A DNA stretch of 64,000 bases from Sphingopyxis sp. H053 (GCF_001468225.1 NZ_LNRU01000013.1:1-64000); one strand, 5' to 3'. Shown: positions 43,061 to 51,680, numbered from the stretch's first letter. Notes: generated by a model not told the origin, from the sequence alone. Translations and numbers: made by a program.

Positions 43061-43816
43061 TTAATCCCGTCGATCGGTTCGCGTCCTGATCCTGATAGTA
43101 CAGGGCACTGGCTTCTCGGCCTTTGCGGCGACCTGTTCACAGGTGCCGATAGCCTCGCGATTGTCGCGGCGCATTTCGGCCGCCTCGGCGATGGCCTGCC
43201 ACGCCTCCGGGCTATCGGCCTGCATGATGCGGACTCCGGCTTCCCAAAGGCTCGGCTCGCCAACCGTTCGCCGTGCGATGCGTTCTGGCCAGTGCCAGTT
43301 CTCAGGCATGGCGCGAGCGACAATACCGGGCAGGAGTGACCAGAGTAGGCACCCGGCAAAGATTCCGCCACTCACGCCCCACCACATTTGCTGGCGCTGC
43401 TGCTCCCGTGTGCGGGCGTTGCCGATGATCTGGTGCAGCGCTTGTACTGCGCTTGCCTGACTCTGCTGGACTTTCTGGACGCTGGCCCTGTCGGTCTCGC
43501 GGGCTTTTTGTGCCGCTGCGGTCATACGCGCGCCCATATTCTCAGGGGTCATGTCCAGCGCGGGCGCATCTTCGATCGCCTTCAACCGCTTGTCGATGTC
43601 GGCGAGCTTGGCGTTCGTCTTTTCCAGCGTCGGATTATAGTCGGGGACCTCGATGTCGAACCGCTCGGCTGCCATATGCTCGACCGCGCGAGCCATGAGC
43701 GCGATGCGCCCGTCCAGTCCCGCCACCCGATCACCAAGCCGGGCGAACGCTTCGGCCGCTGTTTCGTCGCGGGATTCCGACTTATGCGCGCTGACCGGCA
43801 ATTTCTGGCCTTCCAT
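43061..43816 (-). CDS. DUF6118-like membrane-anchored protein next to traA
   Basis: 251 residues. The N-terminal half is helical, with likely coiled coil over residues 20-130 (for example NPTLEKTNAKLADIDKRLKA). One transmembrane segment, WWGVSGGIFAGCLLWSLLPGIV, lies near residue 148. The C-terminal part contains WHWPERIARRTVG. This matches the pattern of proteins annotated DUF6118, which accompany Ti-type traA relaxases in sphingomonad elements. It starts 14 bp after the traA stop and is co-transcribed with it. Function unknown; a membrane-associated role in DNA transfer or element maintenance is possible. Confidence 0.75.
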   Translation of the reverse strand: MEGQKLPVSAHKSESRDETAAEAFARLGDRVAGLDGRIALMARAVEHMAAERFDIEVPDYNPTLEKTNAKLADIDKRLKAIEDAPALDMTPENMGARMTAAAQKARETDRASVQKVQQSQASAVQALHQIIGNARTREQQRQQMWWGVSGGIFAGCLLWSLLPGIVARAMPENWHWPERIARRTVGEPSLWEAGVRIMQADSPEAWQAIAEAAEMRRDNREAIGTCEQVAAKAEKPVPCTIRIRTRTDRRD

Positions 43817-43830
43817 CTATCTTCTCCTGA

Positions 43831-46827
43831 CTAATGGCCGATGCCCATGCCGCGCCCAAGGTCGCGGACGTGATCGACGGGGATGGAGTTCGCGAGGTCG
43901 CGCGACAGGCTGCGGCCCATGTCGCGGGCGATCTCCAGGCCAAGCTCGCGGCTGCGCCCGCCGAGCACCGATTCAAGCTGGGCGTCGCGTTCGAGGCTTT
44001 TCGCCATGCCCGACATGGTCTGCGTGACGCGCTTCGCGCCCCGCAAATCGCCATCGCGCACCAGGTTTTCGCGCTGGCGTTGCAACTGCTGCCAGCCTTC
44101 GACGAAGCGGTCGGCGCGGCTATAAGGATCGATGCGGATTTCCGCTTCCTTGCTCATTGCTTGCAGCGCGGTTTGGCTGCGCCCCTCCGCCGCCTCGCGG
44201 ACAAGCTCCGGCTGGCGTTCGAAGGCTGCACCAAGATCGGCGCTCGCATGGGGCCGGATCGCGTCGAGCGCATCCTTGGCCCGGTCTAGCGCCACGCGCT
44301 GGTGCGGCATCGGATCGAAGCCCTGCGCACGGGTCTGGTGCACCGCGTCGACCGCCCGTGCATAGCGTTCCACCGCTCCGCGAAGACCGCCAGCGCGCAT
44401 CGGCTGCACCTCGCGGGCGAGCTGGTCGCTCCGTTCCGGCTGGTGTGACCGCGGTGCTGGCCGGAACCCATCGAACATGCCCCGGCCGCGCTCCGGCTCG
44501 GCCTTGGGCCGGAAATTGTCGAAGATGCCGCGTACCTTCTCCGGCACGGCCTTGACGATTTTGGCGACGCGTTCGCCCAAGCCGATGCCGCGCCGCTCGG
44601 CAAAAGTGCGAGTGGGGTCGGCGCGCGCATAATCGCTCGCCATATCCTTGGGCCGTTCACGCGACAGGGTGCGGACAAGCCGCGACTGATGCCTGAAGTC
44701 GTCGCGGCCATAATGGAGCGCCAGGCCGTCACGGTGGCGCGACATGGCGACATAGGTGCCGTGGCGGTCCATGCCGGGGGTCGCGAGCACATGCGTCTTA
44801 TCGACGGTCATGCCCTGCGCTTTGTGGATCGTGGCGGCATAGCCATGATCGAGGTCGCGATAATCTTTGATGTCGAACGCGACCGACCGGCCATCATCGG
44901 TGCGCACCGCCATGCGCTGCTCATTAACCTGCTCGATGGTGCCGAGCGTGCCGTTCTTCACATCAAGGCTGCGCTCATTGCGCAAGAATATGATGCGGTC
45001 GCCGGACGCAAAATCTCGATCGCCGCGCTCGACCTTGAGGCGCACGTCGTCACCGAGATCGCCCGCCGCGCGCATCCGGCCACGTCCGGCATCATTCAAC
45101 TCGCGCACCTCGTCGTTGGTGTGGGTCAGGATGATCCGGCTCGCGCTATTATCCATCTTCCGGTCGCGGTCCCAATGCTCTATCAGCTCCTCGCGCGCCG
45201 CCTCTCTCGTTTCGGCAGCGTGCACCATTCCCCTTTCATCATAGGCCCGGATTGCATCGCCCGTGCGTCCCGTTGCCAACTCGCGCGTGGAATCCTGCTG
45301 CCAGTTCTCACGCTGTCGCCGGACCTCGGTGATCTCGACACCGCCGTTCCGTTCATGGATCGACCGGAATGCCGCACCCGCCTCGATCGCCTGCAACTGC
45401 TGCGGGTCGCCGACCAGCACGACCTTTGCGCCGGCGTCGGCTGCGTGGCCAAGCACGCGCTCGATCTGCCGCGTGCCAACCATACCGGCTTCGTCGATGA
45501 CGAGAACGTCGCGCGATGTGAGCAGGTCTCGGCCCTGCGACCAGCCATGTTCGAGGCTGGCGATGGTGCGCGAGGCGATGCCGGAGCCATTCTCCAGCCC
45601 CTCTGCCGCGATTCCCGACAGCGCGGCGCCGCGCACCTCCAGCCCGGCGCTTTTCCAAGCTTCGCGTGCGACCCCGAGCATCGCGCTCTTGCCGGTCCCG
45701 GCATAGCCGACGACAACGCTCAAATCGCGCTCGCTCGTCACATGCTCGAATGCACCGCGCTGCTCGCCAGATAGCACAAGGCCGGTTGCTTCCGCGCGCG
45801 CTAGCGCGCCCTCCCGGTCAGCGTCCGACACCCGATGACGCTCGCGTTCCGCCATGATCTCGGCGGCACGTTGCAACCGCTGCTCGGTTTCGATCATGTC
45901 GCGACTGGTGAAGCGATCCTCGCCGCGCCCGTCCTGACCGAGTTCGATGAGGTCGGGCGATGCGCGCACCGCACCCATCACCGCATCGAACTGTTCGCGT
46001 CCGTCGCTGTGGCGGTGCGCGAATATGGCAAGGTCTCGGTTCGTGAACGTCGCCTGATGGTGAGTGATCGCATCGAGCGCGACGCGAGGCTCCGCGATAA
46101 TCCGCTCGCCATTGCGCTGCGCGACCGCGCGGTGATCCTCGATCCGTTCGACTTCGAGGCCGCGGTCCCCCATGCTCGATGCGGCGGGGCCGATCTTGTA
46201 TTGCGGTTCAAGTGCAATCCCCTGCGCTTCGAGACTGCGATGATCGATCCGCGCATCGATGTCGAGTTCGGCCAGGCGCTGGTTCACATGATCGGCCCAG
46301 CGCTCGCGCCACTGCTCTACAAGCTCCGTGCGATTCCACTCGCGAACCTTGGCGCCGAAGCCCGCTTCGCCATCGTCGCCCACGACGATTTCGCGCATCG
46401 TCAGCATGACGTGCGCGTGCGGCTTCGCGATGCCGTCGGCGCCGATGTCCCAATGGACATTAAGATCGGCGATCATGCCTCGATCGACGTACTCGGCTTG
46501 CACAAAATCCTGCGCCAACTCGATGCCCTGCGCCTGGTTCATCTCGCGCGGGATCGCGAACTCGACCTCGCGGGCAAGCTGCGCGTCCTTCCGTTTCTCG
46601 AACGCCTCAACGTCATTCCACAATCGCTCGCGGTCGTGCCATTCGTCGGGGGCGTTGTCGGGCAACAGCACTTCGCTGTGTACGACACCCGATTTGTTGG
46701 AGAAGTCATGCGCGCGATCGAGGCGCTGGTCGTGCAACCGGTCGGCCGAACGATAGGCGGCAGCGGCTACGGCGCTCCGTCCGACGGCGCGGCTGATGAC
46801 TTTGACCGAGAGGTGGAAGATTGCCAT
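43831..46827 (-). CDS. traA: Ti-type conjugative relaxase/helicase TraA
   Basis: 998 residues from ATG 46827 (MAIFHLSVKVISR). The N-terminal MobA/MobL relaxase domain has catalytic Tyr25 in AAYRSADR and the metal-binding histidines of KPHAHVMLTMRE (His137, His139). The central/C-terminal superfamily-I helicase has Walker A GYAGTGKSAML (about residue 385), Walker B VLVIDEAGMVG and the UvrD-like DLDHGYAATIHKAQGMTVDK. It nicks oriT and unwinds the strand for transfer. The divergent traC/traD and the intervening nic-like sequence reproduce the Agrobacterium traA-oriT-traCD layout, but no traG or trb genes follow. Confidence 0.95.
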   Translation of the reverse strand: MAIFHLSVKVISRAVGRSAVAAAAYRSADRLHDQRLDRAHDFSNKSGVVHSEVLLPDNAPDEWHDRERLWNDVEAFEKRKDAQLAREVEFAIPREMNQAQGIELAQDFVQAEYVDRGMIADLNVHWDIGADGIAKPHAHVMLTMREIVVGDDGEAGFGAKVREWNRTELVEQWRERWADHVNQRLAELDIDARIDHRSLEAQGIALEPQYKIGPAASSMGDRGLEVERIEDHRAVAQRNGERIIAEPRVALDAITHHQATFTNRDLAIFAHRHSDGREQFDAVMGAVRASPDLIELGQDGRGEDRFTSRDMIETEQRLQRAAEIMAERERHRVSDADREGALARAEATGLVLSGEQRGAFEHVTSERDLSVVVGYAGTGKSAMLGVAREAWKSAGLEVRGAALSGIAAEGLENGSGIASRTIASLEHGWSQGRDLLTSRDVLVIDEAGMVGTRQIERVLGHAADAGAKVVLVGDPQQLQAIEAGAAFRSIHERNGGVEITEVRRQRENWQQDSTRELATGRTGDAIRAYDERGMVHAAETREAAREELIEHWDRDRKMDNSASRIILTHTNDEVRELNDAGRGRMRAAGDLGDDVRLKVERGDRDFASGDRIIFLRNERSLDVKNGTLGTIEQVNEQRMAVRTDDGRSVAFDIKDYRDLDHGYAATIHKAQGMTVDKTHVLATPGMDRHGTYVAMSRHRDGLALHYGRDDFRHQSRLVRTLSRERPKDMASDYARADPTRTFAERRGIGLGERVAKIVKAVPEKVRGIFDNFRPKAEPERGRGMFDGFRPAPRSHQPERSDQLAREVQPMRAGGLRGAVERYARAVDAVHQTRAQGFDPMPHQRVALDRAKDALDAIRPHASADLGAAFERQPELVREAAEGRSQTALQAMSKEAEIRIDPYSRADRFVEGWQQLQRQRENLVRDGDLRGAKRVTQTMSGMAKSLERDAQLESVLGGRSRELGLEIARDMGRSLSRDLANSIPVDHVRDLGRGMGIGH

Positions 46828-46856
46828 GACGGCAATCCATCTACACTTCAAAAGCC

Positions 46857-46886
46857 ACGTCGGCACGACGTATAAGCGCGCCCTCC
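46857..46886. other. putative oriT with Ti/IncQ-type nic region
   Basis: The inverted repeat ACGTC-GGCAC-GACGT (46857-46871) abuts TATAAGCGCGCCCTCC (46871-46886). This resembles the IncQ/Ti nic consensus TAAGTGCGCCCTCC, with cleavage expected within GCG/CCC (recalled from RSF1010/pTi literature). It lies 30 bp upstream of traA and between the divergent traA and traC genes, where Ti plasmids have oriT. Confidence 0.7.
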
Positions 46887-47000
46887 TCGAATAAATTCTC
46901 GGCAGGGACTAGGCGGTGTCAGATTGTCCCGGCGACTCTACTGCGTTCGCGCCGCGCTTCTTCTATCATGGCTCCATCGTCACTCAAATGGAGACTTACG

Positions 47001-47306
47001 ATGCGCAAGCCGCGGGATTTTGATTCGGAGCTGAGGGCGCTCGCCGACAAGGCGAAGCTGCTCAAGGAACGCCGCGTTCGCCAGCTCGGCGAACTCGTCA
47101 TTGCGAGCGGCGCCGATGCGCTCGAAGCCGACATACTCGCGGGCGCGCTGCTCGGTGCCGCTGCCATTAAAGATGCGAGCGTGAAGGAGGAGTGGCGCAA
47201 GACGGGCGCGGCCTTCTTTCAGCGAGCGGAGCGCAAACCTGCGCCGCGATCTGAACAACAGCGGGAAAGCACTCTACCGCTCGACGACGGCGCGGCATCG
47301 CGTTGA
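47001..47306 (+). CDS. traC: conjugal transfer protein TraC-like
   Basis: 101 residues, beginning MRKPRDFDSELRALADKAKLL, a charged helical protein of the TraC/TraD accessory type: KERRVRQLGELVIASGADALEADILAGALLGAA. ATG 47001 has GGAG upstream. Together with the next gene it mirrors the traC-traD pair that lies divergent from traA in Ti-type systems, where the small proteins help form the relaxosome at oriT. The C-terminal third is low in conservation signals. Confidence 0.8.
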   Translation: MRKPRDFDSELRALADKAKLLKERRVRQLGELVIASGADALEADILAGALLGAAAIKDASVKEEWRKTGAAFFQRAERKPAPRSEQQRESTLPLDDGAASR

Positions 47307-47328
47307 AGCACGAAAGGCGCGAGGCGAC

Positions 47329-47610
47329 ATGCGCGAATGGGTGGTCAAGCGCCGCGAGCGCACGAAACAACTCATCGAACTCGGCGGGCTCGTCGTGAAG
47401 GCCGGACTCGTCGATCTCACCGACGACGATCGGGCGACGCTCTATGGCGCGTTCCTCGCCGTTGCTGCGATATTGGACGGCGAGGAACGCGACCAAATCA
47501 TTGCGCTTTGGCGACGCAAAGGCAAGCGGGCGTTCGAGACCGAGCAGGAGACCGCCCGCGATAAACGTCCTTCACCGGTCGCGGCACGAGGACAAGGTGA
47601 TGGTCGATAA
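47329..47610 (+). CDS. traD: conjugal transfer protein TraD-like
   Basis: 93 residues. The core VKRRERTKQLIELGGLVVKA, followed by GLVDLTDDDRATLYGAFLAVA, is the recognisable TraD signature of Ti-type transfer regions. ATG 47329 is 22 bp after the traC stop. The stop overlaps the start of the next gene (47600). No coupling protein TraG follows, so the element must borrow one. Confidence 0.8.
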   Translation: MREWVVKRRERTKQLIELGGLVVKAGLVDLTDDDRATLYGAFLAVAAILDGEERDQIIALWRRKGKRAFETEQETARDKRPSPVAARGQGDGR

Positions 47611-48706
47611 CGAAAGGCAGACGATGTTCACCGTGGGGCAGCACGCATTGCTGACGGCCGACTTCAGGGCGTCGGGCATCGATCCGGACGAGTTCGGTTT
47701 CACCGATCAGCTTGGCTTTCTGGCACGCGAAAGCAACGACCCCGCCTATCTCGCCAGATATGCGCAATGGGTTCTGACGCGGCCGATGTCTTCGGGCTAT
47801 GAGGCGCATGTCCGGGTGACGGTGCCGAAGCTCGCCTATTTGCTCAGCGCCGCCTTCGCTGCCCAGGATGCACACGGCCGCTGCATCGCCGCCTGTTCGA
47901 TGATGACGCGAATGCTTGACCTCCTACATGTCTGGAGTTTCGGCCTGTTCGGATCGGTCGTCATCGAAGCTCCCGATCGGGGCCTCAGGCGAACGATGCA
48001 GACGATCGCTTTCAAGCGCGATCCTGACCTCGATGCCGCTGCCGGTCATGCGTGGGTCTGCGCGCCGCCCTTTCTTCTTGTCGATACCACTTTGGCGCTT
48101 CAACGCTGGGACTCGGCGATCCTGCCGCTCGTTCCGGACGTCATTTTGGCCGACGCAGCGGCCCCGCGAGTCCATGCGCGCGTCGAGGATTGTGTCGATG
48201 ATCGGGTGAGAGACTTGTTCGCCGAGACCGAAGGCTGGCACGACCCTTATTTGCATCATCGCCTCGACCCGAGCCTGAGGGGATTCCATCAAACATTTCC
48301 GGCGCGCGATGTCATAACGCCAAAGCTGCACATGCGTTTCGTTCCGGTCCTGATCCGGCAACCTTGCGAAACGCTGGCGGAGATCGAAGTGAAGCGCGGC
48401 GGGCCGTCCGGGGCGACAATCTGGAACAGTATCGTGGCACCGGCCTTCGGCATGGTCCCCTGCCATATGGGCGGCGATGAACGCGGCCAATACTCCGGCA
48501 GAAGCGTTGCCCGATCGCGACCAGGCTGCCATAGGCGCGCCATGACGCAGATATTGGCAGATACCGTTCTTCGGGTGATCGAACGCGCGCCGCAATGGAT
48601 ACGGCGTGACCTCGACAGCAAGGATGCGATCGTGCGCATCCGCGCCGAGGAATCGCTCGCGGCGATGATCGCCGATGCGCTGGACAGCCAAGCTGTCGGA
48701 GGCTGA
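47600..48706 (+). CDS. transglutaminase-like protein, apparently fused by frameshift to a DUF6771-like small protein
   Basis: A 368-residue reading frame. Residues 80-160 show a transglutaminase/cysteine-protease-like triad pattern: Cys95 in HGRCIAACS, His140 in GHAWV and Asp152 in LLVDTTL. Residues ~292-313 (ERGQYSGRSVARSRPGCHRR) are Arg-rich and look out of frame. In the next frame the same DNA reads NAANTPAEALPDRDQAAIGA and ends in a TGA overlapping ATG 48542. A 1-nt indel near 48.47 kb probably joined two genes. It overlaps traD by 11 bp. Function unknown; transglutaminase assignment is a motif-based inference. Confidence 0.65.
   Translation: MVDNERQTMFTVGQHALLTADFRASGIDPDEFGFTDQLGFLARESNDPAYLARYAQWVLTRPMSSGYEAHVRVTVPKLAYLLSAAFAAQDAHGRCIAACSMMTRMLDLLHVWSFGLFGSVVIEAPDRGLRRTMQTIAFKRDPDLDAAAGHAWVCAPPFLLVDTTLALQRWDSAILPLVPDVILADAAAPRVHARVEDCVDDRVRDLFAETEGWHDPYLHHRLDPSLRGFHQTFPARDVITPKLHMRFVPVLIRQPCETLAEIEVKRGGPSGATIWNSIVAPAFGMVPCHMGGDERGQYSGRSVARSRPGCHRRAMTQILADTVLRVIERAPQWIRRDLDSKDAIVRIRAEESLAAMIADALDSQAVGG
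48542..48706 (+). CDS. small DUF6771-like protein (in frame with the preceding ORF)
   Basis: 54 residues starting MTQILADTVLRVIERAPQWI and ending AMIADALDSQAVGG. The ADTVLxVIERAPxWIRxDL...RAEExLAAMIADAL pattern is that of small stand-alone sphingomonad proteins (DUF6771, from memory). It is probably an independent gene whose ATG overlaps the TGA of the shifted upstream frame (ATGA). Function unknown. Confidence 0.5.
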   Translation: MTQILADTVLRVIERAPQWIRRDLDSKDAIVRIRAEESLAAMIADALDSQAVGG

Positions 48707-48709
48707 AGG

Positions 48710-49144
48710 TTATTTCTTGAAGAGGGAGACGGTCTTCTTCTTGCGACCGCCGCCGCGGCCCTTGGTGCCGAGGCCGATTTCCTTCGCGAGCGCGCGGCGC
48801 TTCTCGGTATAGTTCGGTGCAACCATCGGATAATCTTTGGGCAGGTTCCATTTGGCGCGATAGTCGTCGGACGTCATGTTGTAATGCGTCATCAAGTGGC
48901 GCCGAAGCATCTTCATCTTCTTGCCATCTTCGAGACAGACGATGTAGTCGGGCTTCACCGACGAACGGATCGACACCGCCGGTTCCTGTTTGACTTCGGT
49001 TCCCGCAGTCGCGCCTAGTCCGGCTAGCGCATCGTGTACAGAACGAATGACCAGCGAAATATCCGATATGGCAACACTGTTGTTGCTCACATGCGCCGCA
49101 ACAATATCGGCCGTCAGCGTGACGAGCGTTTCCTGATCTTCCAT
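48710..49144 (-). CDS. MucR/Ros family transcriptional regulator
   Basis: 144 residues from ATG 49144 (MEDQETLVTLTADIVAAHVS). The Ros/MucR zinc finger is seen in VCLEDGKKMKMLRRHLMTHYNM (Cys plus two His), followed by TSDDYRAKWNLPKDYPMVAPNYTEKRR. The basic tail GRGGGRKKKTVSLFKK is typical. These alphaproteobacterial regulators bind AT-rich DNA and repress surface, plasmid and mobile-element genes. It is convergent with the DUF6771-like gene (3-bp gap). It may silence transfer genes of the element (inference). Confidence 0.93.
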   Translation of the reverse strand: MEDQETLVTLTADIVAAHVSNNSVAISDISLVIRSVHDALAGLGATAGTEVKQEPAVSIRSSVKPDYIVCLEDGKKMKMLRRHLMTHYNMTSDDYRAKWNLPKDYPMVAPNYTEKRRALAKEIGLGTKGRGGGRKKKTVSLFKK

Positions 49145-49242
49145 ATCTGCTCTCCATCGGCGCAGTGCAATTTTATTGATTTGTGACATGCACGCAGTTT
49201 GTCCCCGCTTCAAGAGCGGGGCAGCAATCATGCGTTTGGCAC

Positions 49243-50187
49243 CTAACCATAAAGGGCGGACCGGATCACTTCCCATCGCCATTCGAACGACAGGCGTTTC
49301 ACCATAAGCTTGAAGCAAATGCGCGAGGCCAGCGATGGATAGTCCGCGCCAAGGATCGCATATTCTGCCTGCGCGCGGCGACGTTCGACATCGGCGCGGC
49401 CAATGCCGAGCCTCCGGCCGATTTCTTCATAGGACCGGCCATAATGATGGAAGAATATCCAGACGTGCCGGGTGAGTTCGGGTTGTTCGACCAGCCGCAC
49501 CGGAATCTGCACCGTGTCGGCGATCTCGTCTCCATCGGCTTCGGCCGCCGTCATCGGTCGTTCCTCCGGCAAGGGCCGCCGCCGCCGGCGAAAATCCGCA
49601 TATCCATGCGGGTAACGATGATCGGAAACCATGCGGTCGGCCAGCCATTCGTCGAACGGCTGCCAGCCAGAGCAGCGGAGTGCGTCGTTGACGCGCAACA
49701 GGCGGTCGCGCCGACGCCGGCACCACGGTCCGACGAAGCGCCATTGATCGACCGCAGCGACACCGGCGCGGCGCGATCGCACAACTGCCTTGCGTAGCAG
49801 TGCCGATAACTGCGCGACGAGGAACGCAGTTGCCGCTTCCTCATCGGCTGCGATGTCGGCAATTGGATCGGGCCACGCAATGTTGTTCGGATAGCCGCTT
49901 TCGGCGAAAGCAGCCGCGATCGTTTGCCGGTAGTCGCGCTGCAACCGCGCTTGCAAGGCGGCGGTCGCTGACCCGATGCCAGGCACTGGGTCCGTATAGC
50001 AGACATGCGCCCGAACGATCGCGCGCGCATCGGCGAGGCAGGTGTGGATGATGTCGCGATTGACCCCAAGCTCTCCCGCCATCTCGCCGATCTCGACGCC
50101 GTAGAAATTGTGGAGCAGGAACAGCGCGCGCGAAAGCGCGGGCAGGCTCAGTATCGCGTTGCGGCGGCGTTCGTCGTGACCGGTCAT
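49243..50187 (-). CDS. sigma-70 region-4-like DNA-binding protein
   Basis: 314 residues from ATG 50187. Two sigma-region-4-like helix-turn-helix segments are visible: near the N-terminus (LSRALFLLHNFYGVEIGEMAGELGVNRDI) and near the C-terminus (HVWIFFHHYGRSYEEIGRRLGIGRADVERR). No convincing region 2 is seen, so it is not a classical ECF factor. It starts 10 bp after the ECF sigma gene on the same strand. It could be an anti-/co-sigma or an independent DNA-binding protein. Confidence 0.7.
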   Translation of the reverse strand: MTGHDERRRNAILSLPALSRALFLLHNFYGVEIGEMAGELGVNRDIIHTCLADARAIVRAHVCYTDPVPGIGSATAALQARLQRDYRQTIAAAFAESGYPNNIAWPDPIADIAADEEAATAFLVAQLSALLRKAVVRSRRAGVAAVDQWRFVGPWCRRRRDRLLRVNDALRCSGWQPFDEWLADRMVSDHRYPHGYADFRRRRRPLPEERPMTAAEADGDEIADTVQIPVRLVEQPELTRHVWIFFHHYGRSYEEIGRRLGIGRADVERRRAQAEYAILGADYPSLASRICFKLMVKRLSFEWRWEVIRSALYG

Positions 50188-50197
50188 GATCAGCGCC

Positions 50198-50707
50198 TCA
50201 CCATTGCGCCGCGATGGCCGCGCGACACAGCGCGAGCCCACGCATCATATGGTAATCGACGGTCTGGATGCAGACGCCAAGCTCGGCGGCGATTTGTTTG
50301 TAGGTCAAGCGATGGACGCGGTGCATCACGAACACGCGCCGGGTCTTGGGCGGCATCGCGCGAACGGTGCGCCGATAGAGGCGCTGCAAGTCGATTGCCT
50401 CGATCCGGCGCGTCTGCTCGGGTGGCGCCGGCGGGATGCGGTCCTCGTCGAGCGGAAAGAAGATAGGGCATCCCCGTTGCTTCCGGCGCACGCGGTCGAT
50501 CAGCAGGTTGCGGGTGATCCGCGACAGATAGGCTTGCGGATTGTCGAGGCGTTCGAGCGCCCCGCTACCGAGCAGCCGCGCGAATGCCTCCTGCGCCAGA
50601 TCGGGCGCCTCGTCGGGACCGACGCGCCGTCGCAGCTTGCGCAGCAGGCGCTGATGTTCGGCGCGATAGACGGCATTGAATACCGCGATCTCCAGAGGCG
50701 CGGTCAC
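50198..50707 (-). CDS. ECF-type RNA polymerase sigma factor
   Basis: 169 residues. Region 2 is visible as AEHQRLLRKLRRRVGPDEAPDLAQEAFARLL followed by NPQAYLSRITRNLLIDRVRR. Region 4 is LPPKTRRVFVMHRVHRLTYKQIAAELGVCIQTVDYHM-like (MPPKTRRVFVMHRV...). It resembles FecI-like sigma factors. The start overlaps the upstream hypothetical gene stop by 4 bp (ATGA). No FecR-type anti-sigma is seen; the neighbouring proteins may fill that role. It probably drives element genes. Confidence 0.9.
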   Translation of the reverse strand: MTAPLEIAVFNAVYRAEHQRLLRKLRRRVGPDEAPDLAQEAFARLLGSGALERLDNPQAYLSRITRNLLIDRVRRKQRGCPIFFPLDEDRIPPAPPEQTRRIEAIDLQRLYRRTVRAMPPKTRRVFVMHRVHRLTYKQIAAELGVCIQTVDYHMMRGLALCRAAIAAQW

Positions 50708-51336
50708 GGCCGCGCATCCCGCTCACGTCGGCGCGCGCCACCGGGACGCGAATGCCCGGTCACGTCACGGATGCGATCGAGCAAGGCGCGCAGGATGGGA
50801 CGAACAGCGTCAAGGGTGAACCCGCCATCGTCGGGTCGCGGCTGGTCGAACTGGTGCGCATGACCCCATTTCCAATAGGGCGAGAGAACCGCCGCAAGGC
50901 GCGCCATGTCGGGGCAGTGATGCACGAAGCCCGTCGCATTGGCGTAGGCCAGTCCCTTCGCGATATCGAGCCGGACATGCCGGGCATTCCATCGGTCCGA
51001 AAAGCCGACGTCGAGCAGATGCGAGGTCAGCGCGAGCTGGGCGACGATGCCCGACTGATAAAGCATCTCGTCGCGCCGATCGTAGAAACCCCGGTCCAGC
51101 GATTCGAAAAAGGTTTCGGCATTGTGGTAGCGGAAGCGGCTTAAACTCCGCCGCTCCCTGGTCCGGACGAGCGCGGCCGGTTCATGGTCATACTGATCGT
51201 GAAGCAGCGTCAGCGCATGATCCCAGGGCGGGAGGATCGCCGATGTAGCAACCGGCGCAACGGTCAGCCCGCGCAGCAATGCGCGTCGAGACGTGCCACC
51301 CGTCGAATCGGCCAAAGGATATTCATGCTCTGCCAT
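50704..51336 (-). CDS. hypothetical protein with twin-arginine-like N-terminus
   Basis: 210 residues from ATG 51336 (GGAGG seven bases upstream; a second ATG lies at 51342). The N-terminus has SRRALLRGLTVAPVATSAIL, a twin-arginine-like export signal, followed by a soluble domain rich in His and aromatic residues (FRYHNAETFFESLDRGFYD, GFVHHCPDMARLAAVLSPYWKWGHAHQF). It is the first gene of a three-gene operon with the ECF sigma factor, overlapping it by 4 bp. It could be the sensor or regulator of that sigma factor, but no known anti-sigma domain is recognisable. Confidence 0.65.
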   Translation of the reverse strand: MAEHEYPLADSTGGTSRRALLRGLTVAPVATSAILPPWDHALTLLHDQYDHEPAALVRTRERRSLSRFRYHNAETFFESLDRGFYDRRDEMLYQSGIVAQLALTSHLLDVGFSDRWNARHVRLDIAKGLAYANATGFVHHCPDMARLAAVLSPYWKWGHAHQFDQPRPDDGGFTLDAVRPILRALLDRIRDVTGHSRPGGARRRERDARP

Positions 51337-51392
51337 TGCCATGCCTCCATCCGTTGCGCCCTCCGGACCGCCGGGTGCAGTGTGAAGGATTA

Positions 51393-51443
51393 TCCGATAT
51401 CGCTTATAAGGCCAGCAGTGGCTATTTATCAATAACCGATATC
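51393..51443. promoter_or_regulatory. direct repeats CCGATATC upstream of the RHH gene
   Basis: TCCGATATC (51393-51401) and ACCGATATC (51435-51443) are spaced 42 bp apart, four helical turns, in the divergent gap between the sigma operon and the ribbon-helix-helix gene. Likely operators of the RHH protein. Confidence 0.45.
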
Positions 51444-51473
51444 TGTTAGTGAAGTTGCGATTGAAAGGGCATC

Positions 51474-51680
51474 ATGGCCGGTTACGACGCTTCCATGGGA
51501 AGACCGCCGCTTGGAGTGAAAACGACCGTCATTCGCCTGCCGGAAGGGCTGGGAGAGCGGATTGACGATCTGATCGGCCCCAATCGGCGCGCCAAGTTCA
51601 TCCGAGAAATCGTGGAACGCGAAGTCGAGCGGCTGGAACTTGAGCGCGAGAAGAAGGCCGGTGGGTCGTTTCCGGCCTGA
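51474..51680 (+). CDS. ribbon-helix-helix DNA-binding protein
   Basis: 68 residues. The strand KTTVIRLPEGLGERIDDLIG followed by RRAKFIREIVEREVERLELE is the ribbon-helix-helix pattern (beta strand, turn, two helices) of Arc/CopG-type repressors and antitoxins. ATG 51474 has AAAGGG upstream. It faces ParB with two hairpins between the genes. No toxin gene follows, so a repressor role for the element is more likely than an antitoxin role. Confidence 0.8.
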   Translation: MAGYDASMGRPPLGVKTTVIRLPEGLGERIDDLIGPNRRAKFIREIVEREVERLELEREKKAGGSFPA

